Origin: Azolla caroliniana
Taxonomy: Eukaryota > Polypodiophyta
NCBI GenBank assembly: GCA_043228905.1
Contig: JBHGNT010000013.1
Span: forward strand, 16,120,001 to 16,184,000
Direction of reading: 5' to 3'
DNA: 64,000 nt
In this document: piece by piece, positions 59,047-64,000 of the stretch
How positions within the stretch are numbered: position 1 is the stretch's first letter
Layout of the letters: each line of letters begins with the position of its first letter
Made by a program: the position numbers and the translations under genes
The notes under the pieces: generated by a model
What the model was told of the DNA's origin: nothing
What the model saw: the letters and a program-made list of their open reading frames with translations, nothing else
The model's database searches: none

Positions 59047-59935
59047 ATAAACATATGACAATTAACTTAATCCATAAAAAATTGAAAGACTAACATAGAA
59101 AATTCACACTTACATTAACTAAGGAGTTAAGTGCTCAAGCAAATAATAACATAGGGTAATAACATAAGGCTAAGTGAAAAAGCTTAACATTAATGAACTT
59201 GGGGAATGAGCTGAAGTCTAAAAAAAGCACAAAAATAACATTCACCATGTTTTTGCCCCCTTCACACTAGGGTGGCCAAAGCCTTATATTCTAGCTTTGC
59301 TTTTCTTGCCCTCTATTCCTTGCTTGTATTTGGTTTCTCGTTGTGTGTACCAATGATAATGTTTGTGTTTCTAGAACATACAATGGGTACTTAATATTGA
59401 GCAACAACTCTGGTGAAAACAACAAATGATCTATGATCTTTGGATGACATCAATTGATTATTGCAATAAGCTCAACTCAATAAAAGCATACCATCACTTC
59501 ACTTTAAACACCCTTAAGAGAGAAAACCATAGCCACCACCACTATTAAGTACATATTGTGTGTATCATGGCACATGAAGACGTCGACATTTTGCACAAAA
59601 CTAAGTTCAAGATCAAGAAAAAAGGTGTCAATAAGACAAATTTGGCTCTACAACTAGGCCAAATGGGCATCCCAATGTGAAAGGAGACAAGCTTTTTGTA
59701 AGTGAACTATAAAGGTCACTTTTGTGATAAACCTCTCTCTCCCTCTTATATCATACTGTATACATATATTTTTTGTGAGTTGAAATGATTTAGGGTTAAA
59801 TGCTACTCAACCAAACCCTAATCACTCCTCCTTTTGTACCTATTGTGTTGACTTCTCTACTTAATGGAGGTGTGGTTATACTATCATCTATGAATAATCT
59901 CTTGTTTTCATTTTGTGTGCACTTAACTGTTACCC
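59047..59935. other. Intergenic, AT-rich
   Basis: No gene or repeat structure was recognised. Confidence 0.5.
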
Positions 59936-59939
59936 TTAA

Positions 59940-60399
59940 GAGTGGAAAGCTGACAAGGAGTGAAGCCGAAACGGCTAGCAAGCAGCCGGCTAAGTATGGA
60001 AGCCGAAAGCCGACGAGCAGTATGAACCCGGAGATCATTTATTATAAATAGTGTTGTAGCCTAAATATTAGATCAGAATAGCTATGTCCCTTGGGGTTAG
60101 AGGTATGATTCGACGGGATGTGCGATCCGATTCGGCATTGTAACATTACATGTTTACCTATAAAAGGGGGCATGAATCTTGTACATAATTATCATCTTTG
60201 TATTGATAATTAATATAGAAGCAGTTTTGTGTATACATTACCCTGTTGTCTATCGAGATATGTGTGTTAATCTTAACTAAGTTTCTAATTGTTGTGTTGA
60301 GATTGGTCGATCGGTGGTGTGGCCGATTCGGACTGTGTCCGTGTCCTGTGTGTTAGCCAATCTGGTTGTATCCGAATCCTGGTTACTTGATAGCTAACA
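59940..60399 (+). mobile_element. Copia remnant: 3' end of internal region plus LTR
   Basis: The segment 60052-60399 starts TGTTGTAGCCTAAATA and ends TTGATAGCTAACA, with a TATA box CCTATAAAAGG near 60157, fitting a 348-bp LTR. The 110 bases before it are purine-rich (GAAGCCGAAAGCCGACGAGC) and resemble the 3' internal ends of the copia relics at 24600-25140 and 32600-32760. No coding part remains. Confidence 0.6.
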
Positions 60400-61490
60400 T
60401 TACAATAATCTCAATAATGATTGACCTCTTGGTTGCACCATGGACACACCTGGAAAAAAGTCTTGAATTAAGCAAGTTGTCTTCTTTGGGCACATAAGGA
60501 ATCCAAACCTCTCTCACAATCACCCACTTCACCTATCCCTACCACCATTTCACCTTTATTAAAAATATGTAATAAAGAAGCCTAGTTTAGCTAAATGAAC
60601 CTCTTAAATCACATTCTTCACCTCTCTTAAACTTAATGAATATAAAGAAAAGGATTACCACAAAGAAGGACGCAACTCAAATCGAATCACTTGGTTTAAA
60701 CTTTAACAACCAAAGAAATGAGAAAACAAAATCAAGCCAATAACTAAGTTCCTACTTCTTACTAATCGTACACATAAAATAAGATAGTTTTGAGTTCTTA
60801 AGACTTAAGTTCAAAGCATGAAGTATGGACACACATTATATGTGGATACGAAACAAAACAGGGATCTTAGACAACTGCGAGGAGTCGATATACATTTGGA
60901 TATTGCTAGTTGTTTTGAGAAACTTGTGTGCACTAGGGAGTACCGGTGAAACATGCCATGTCTTGAAAAAATAGAATCGGGTAGAATAATCGAAACCATC
61001 TAGGATGGCTTCATGATCATTAAACCAGTTTGTCTCGTCATTCACCCCAATCAAATTTGTCTAATGAGTTTATTTTTTTTGCAAAATCATTGTAGAATAT
61101 GGTTTCTCCAAACCAACCTCGAAGCTTTGTGATGTTAGGAGCATCAATCATTGTTGCCATAGGCAATTCTGGATGCAACATAAGGGTTGTGCTTGTTGTC
61201 GATGGCACGTTTATCATTGCTTAGCATTCAAGGTTGACTCATTTTTGTCCAGAATAACAATTAGTATGGTGATATCAGTGTGGGATCATTATAATGCTTC
61301 ATCGTAGTCATTGGTAGAGTTGTGTGGATATGTGGCACTTCAATTATTATAGTGGTGGAGGTGGTTGTTGTACTTCATTGTCCTCATTGTCAGTGTCAAT
61401 TACAATATAGTGATGGGTAAAGGGATGAAATGATTGAGCCAAGAATGGTTGGATTGCTAAATATATGGGTCATGAGTAGTGTGTTTCTAA
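60400..61490. other. Intergenic, AT-rich
   Basis: No gene or element was recognised. Confidence 0.5.
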
Positions 61491-61496
61491 AGCAAG

Positions 61497-62050
61497 TTGG
61501 AGCATATTTATGTTTGGAAACGTATGTTGCGTCTCATTGATGTTGCATATGGACCTAATGTGATTACATGGGGAAATGTCTTTTGGATGGACGTAAATGT
61601 GGATAAACATAATTATGAAAGGGAAAAGATATTGTTTACCCTTCAAACTAGGGGAAGGCAAGTTAAGGACATACCATATTCAAGCCCAAATCGGTTGAAT
61701 GTGGATGCCACAGTATGGGCTACGATATCGTCGGTGATTCTATGGAATATTTGGATAGGTCGATGCCAATATGTGTTTTAGCAAATAAAGCAAAATCTTG
61801 TTCATTGTGTGAAGGAAATCTGGTTGATGCTTATCTCAACTCTAAAAGGTCAATATGACTCCTTCACAGGTAATGAAGATATGATTTTTCTGAAACAACA
61901 ATCCTTTAAAGGCAAATGGAAGGATTTGCTAGTTTTTGTGGAGAGAAATGACAAGATGGAATGACAAAATGTACCCCCACGATGGTTGTTCCCTCCATAG
62001 GTGGAGGTTCGTTTCAATTTTGTCATAAGGGGGGATATCTTACCCGCCAC
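61497..62050 (+). pseudogene. Probable LINE C-terminal remnant
   Basis: The frame encodes TVWATISSVILWNIWIGRCQ followed, after a stop, by QIKQNLVHCVKEIWLMLIST. The ILWNIW...R block with following helices is typical of the region after RT in plant LINEs. It has several stops and no clear ends. Confidence 0.4.
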
Positions 62051-64000
62051 TAAAATGTACCATTATAGGTTAGTATTTGCTTATTGCATTGGTAATGGAA
62101 ACTATGGTGTAGTTTAAATAATAATAAATAAATAAAAAGTTGGAGCATATTTATATGGGATTCTCTAGGAGTTGTGTTGAGAGGGAAGGTTTTTAGATAG
62201 ATAGATTTTATTGTCAACTTCCAATGTCAAATAATATGTTGAGAGAATAAGGTTGAAATAGTGGAGGAGGGTGTGTGTTGTGACGTATTAGTTATGGTAT
62301 TATTGTGGTGAATACTAATAGTATTAGTATTAGTATTAGTGTGATTTGGTGGTGATGTTATTTATGATAACATTGACATCATTGAGGTGGTGGTTGTCTA
62401 TGTCTACTTGGTCTTCATCGAGATGATCATTTGGTGGGGTGTAGGGCATAAGAAATCCCAATGATCAAACGTGAAAATCTATGGCCACTTGATTATGATT
62501 CCATATAGAAGTTTCTTATTGGAAATGTTATGAGATACATGGACTACAAAAAACATGGTTAGTTTGTCAAGCCAAAGGGCTAACAAAGTAACAAGACTAG
62601 ATATGCTCAGTGCTACTCATATGAAAGCATTGTTTTTCCCACATCCATAAGACATGATAAGTATAAATTAAATGCATAAACTAGTTGCACATTTATACGA
62701 TCTTATGATTACAAATTAAATTTATGAACATGATGGGTCTTATATTTTAAGCTCATGTCTAAAATATGTTGGAGATTGAAAACCAATCGTTTTCATGATT
62801 ACTGTATGGAGTAAAAGACATACATAACTCACGAAACTCTACTTTTTGATATATGGGTTCCAAGCAATGACTTCTCGTGCAGATACACGATACACGATAA
62901 TGAGATGTAGATACATGATCGTTTCGAGATAATGCGATGTAGATACAGTATACACGATCTACATCATGGAGGTTGAATCCATAAACGAATGAGCGTTTTT
63001 CTTCTAGCCAACATTTTGCTAGCCCGGGTAGTACATACTCAATCATGAATTTGTGGTCATCATCCATGCAACTTTTCCTTTGTGTACGAGGCTAAGATAC
63101 GAGTCATGACATATCTACAGATCAACATCGTGCAAGTTAATATTTGTCACATTTCCACCTACTCATTAAATGTAACTCGAATGCGCACATCCATCTTATG
63201 TCATTCTCGCATTTTTGTGCAATTAAATGGCCCCTACCATTCACACAATTTTAGGCGGCTCAATAAATATTGCCATGAGAGTACATGTGTATCTTTCATT
63301 GCATGCCTTTCCATTGTCTAGACATTAAGGCACAACTAGTGTAGTTTCCATGTTTTCATTTGTAGAGTTGAATATTATCTCATCTAACTTTTAACGATCC
63401 TAAAGGTTATATATGGAATGAGAGATGATGAATGAATAGGTTTGGACATTATTATACTATACTAGTGAACTCAATGTAACATTTAAGGCACGATGTACGA
63501 GATGATTTGCACACGCGTGACCATTTTTACTGTGAAATTATCTATCTATGTTTACATGGATAATAATGTATATATTGACGCACATCTGCATGAATATATA
63601 TTTCTCAAAAGGTATAGATCGCATTGGCATGAACATTTATATCGTTATGTATTTACACACGTGCATACATCGCATATTGTACACACGCAAATGCACGACA
63701 TACATATAAATGTTGACATACTTTCATGTAATGTAGATATTAGAGCATTCTGTACCAGGAAAACTAATAATATATGAGATTGGCTATTTGGTTGCAGTTT
63801 AGATGAGCCACTTTCTTTGTAATTGGCCATTTATTAACACTAATACGAGCCCCCATAACTAGATAAAATAGGGTGCAAGTCATAGGGGTTGTAGGACAAT
63901 CCCTCTGTTTAATAGAGAAGGATTAGCAAGTTGAATGACATGGTATCTAGATGAAACTCTTTCTAACAACCACATAGATACAATGGAGCTCCCTAGAGCA
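62051..64000. other. Intergenic, AT-rich, to the right edge
   Basis: No gene was recognised. The region has simple repeats (ATTAGTATTAGTATTAGT near 62320) and only short frames without known domains. Confidence 0.5.

Overview
The window is nuclear DNA from a land plant, packed with repeats. Two host genes read as intact: a 17-exon PRT6-type N-degron E3 ubiquitin ligase (35951-53299, +) and an intronless family-81 beta-1,3-glucanase (55013-57220, +). Long introns, plant-type telomere-like repeats (CCCTAAA), several Ty1/copia lineages and a Penelope-like element suggest a seed-free vascular plant such as a fern. That taxonomic guess is an inference from style, not from a match.

Layout. 1-10283: nested copia elements. 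A minus-strand relic (B) was hit by another minus-strand copia (A, running off the left edge) and by a plus-strand element (C, 2945-8388). C has 665-bp LTRs that differ at one position, a perfect 5-bp target duplication, and a pol broken by one stop and one frameshift. 10284-16250: an unrecognised minus-strand multi-exon gene remnant with a coiled-coil-like region, a RING-H2 motif and a repetitive acidic C-terminus. Its splice sites join in phase but the frame holds three stops. One intron is full of a 52-bp minisatellite. 16500-25144: a copia relic (E) split by a Penelope-like element. That element starts with degenerate telomere repeats, lacks a GIY-YIG endonuclease and has a hammerhead ribozyme near its 3' end. 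It was itself hit by a LINE, and the LINE contains a truncated copia LTR, giving four nested layers.

25145-34475: LINE 3' ends with (GA)n tails, a truncated minus-strand copia (F), a decayed plus-strand copia (G), and a roughly 1.57-kb poly(A)-tailed insertion with an 18-bp target duplication inside G's 3' LTR. 34476-35950: intergenic DNA and the PRT6 leader. 35951-53299: PRT6. 55013-57220: GH81. 57221-64000: AT-rich intergenic DNA with a fold-back repeat, a 219-bp tandem duplication, an LTR and a LINE remnant.

The most interesting signal is the Penelope-like element: telomere-like repeats at its 5' junction, no endonuclease, and a complete hammerhead core with a minimal stem III on the same strand. 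All functional statements come from reading motifs; no database search or folding program was run.
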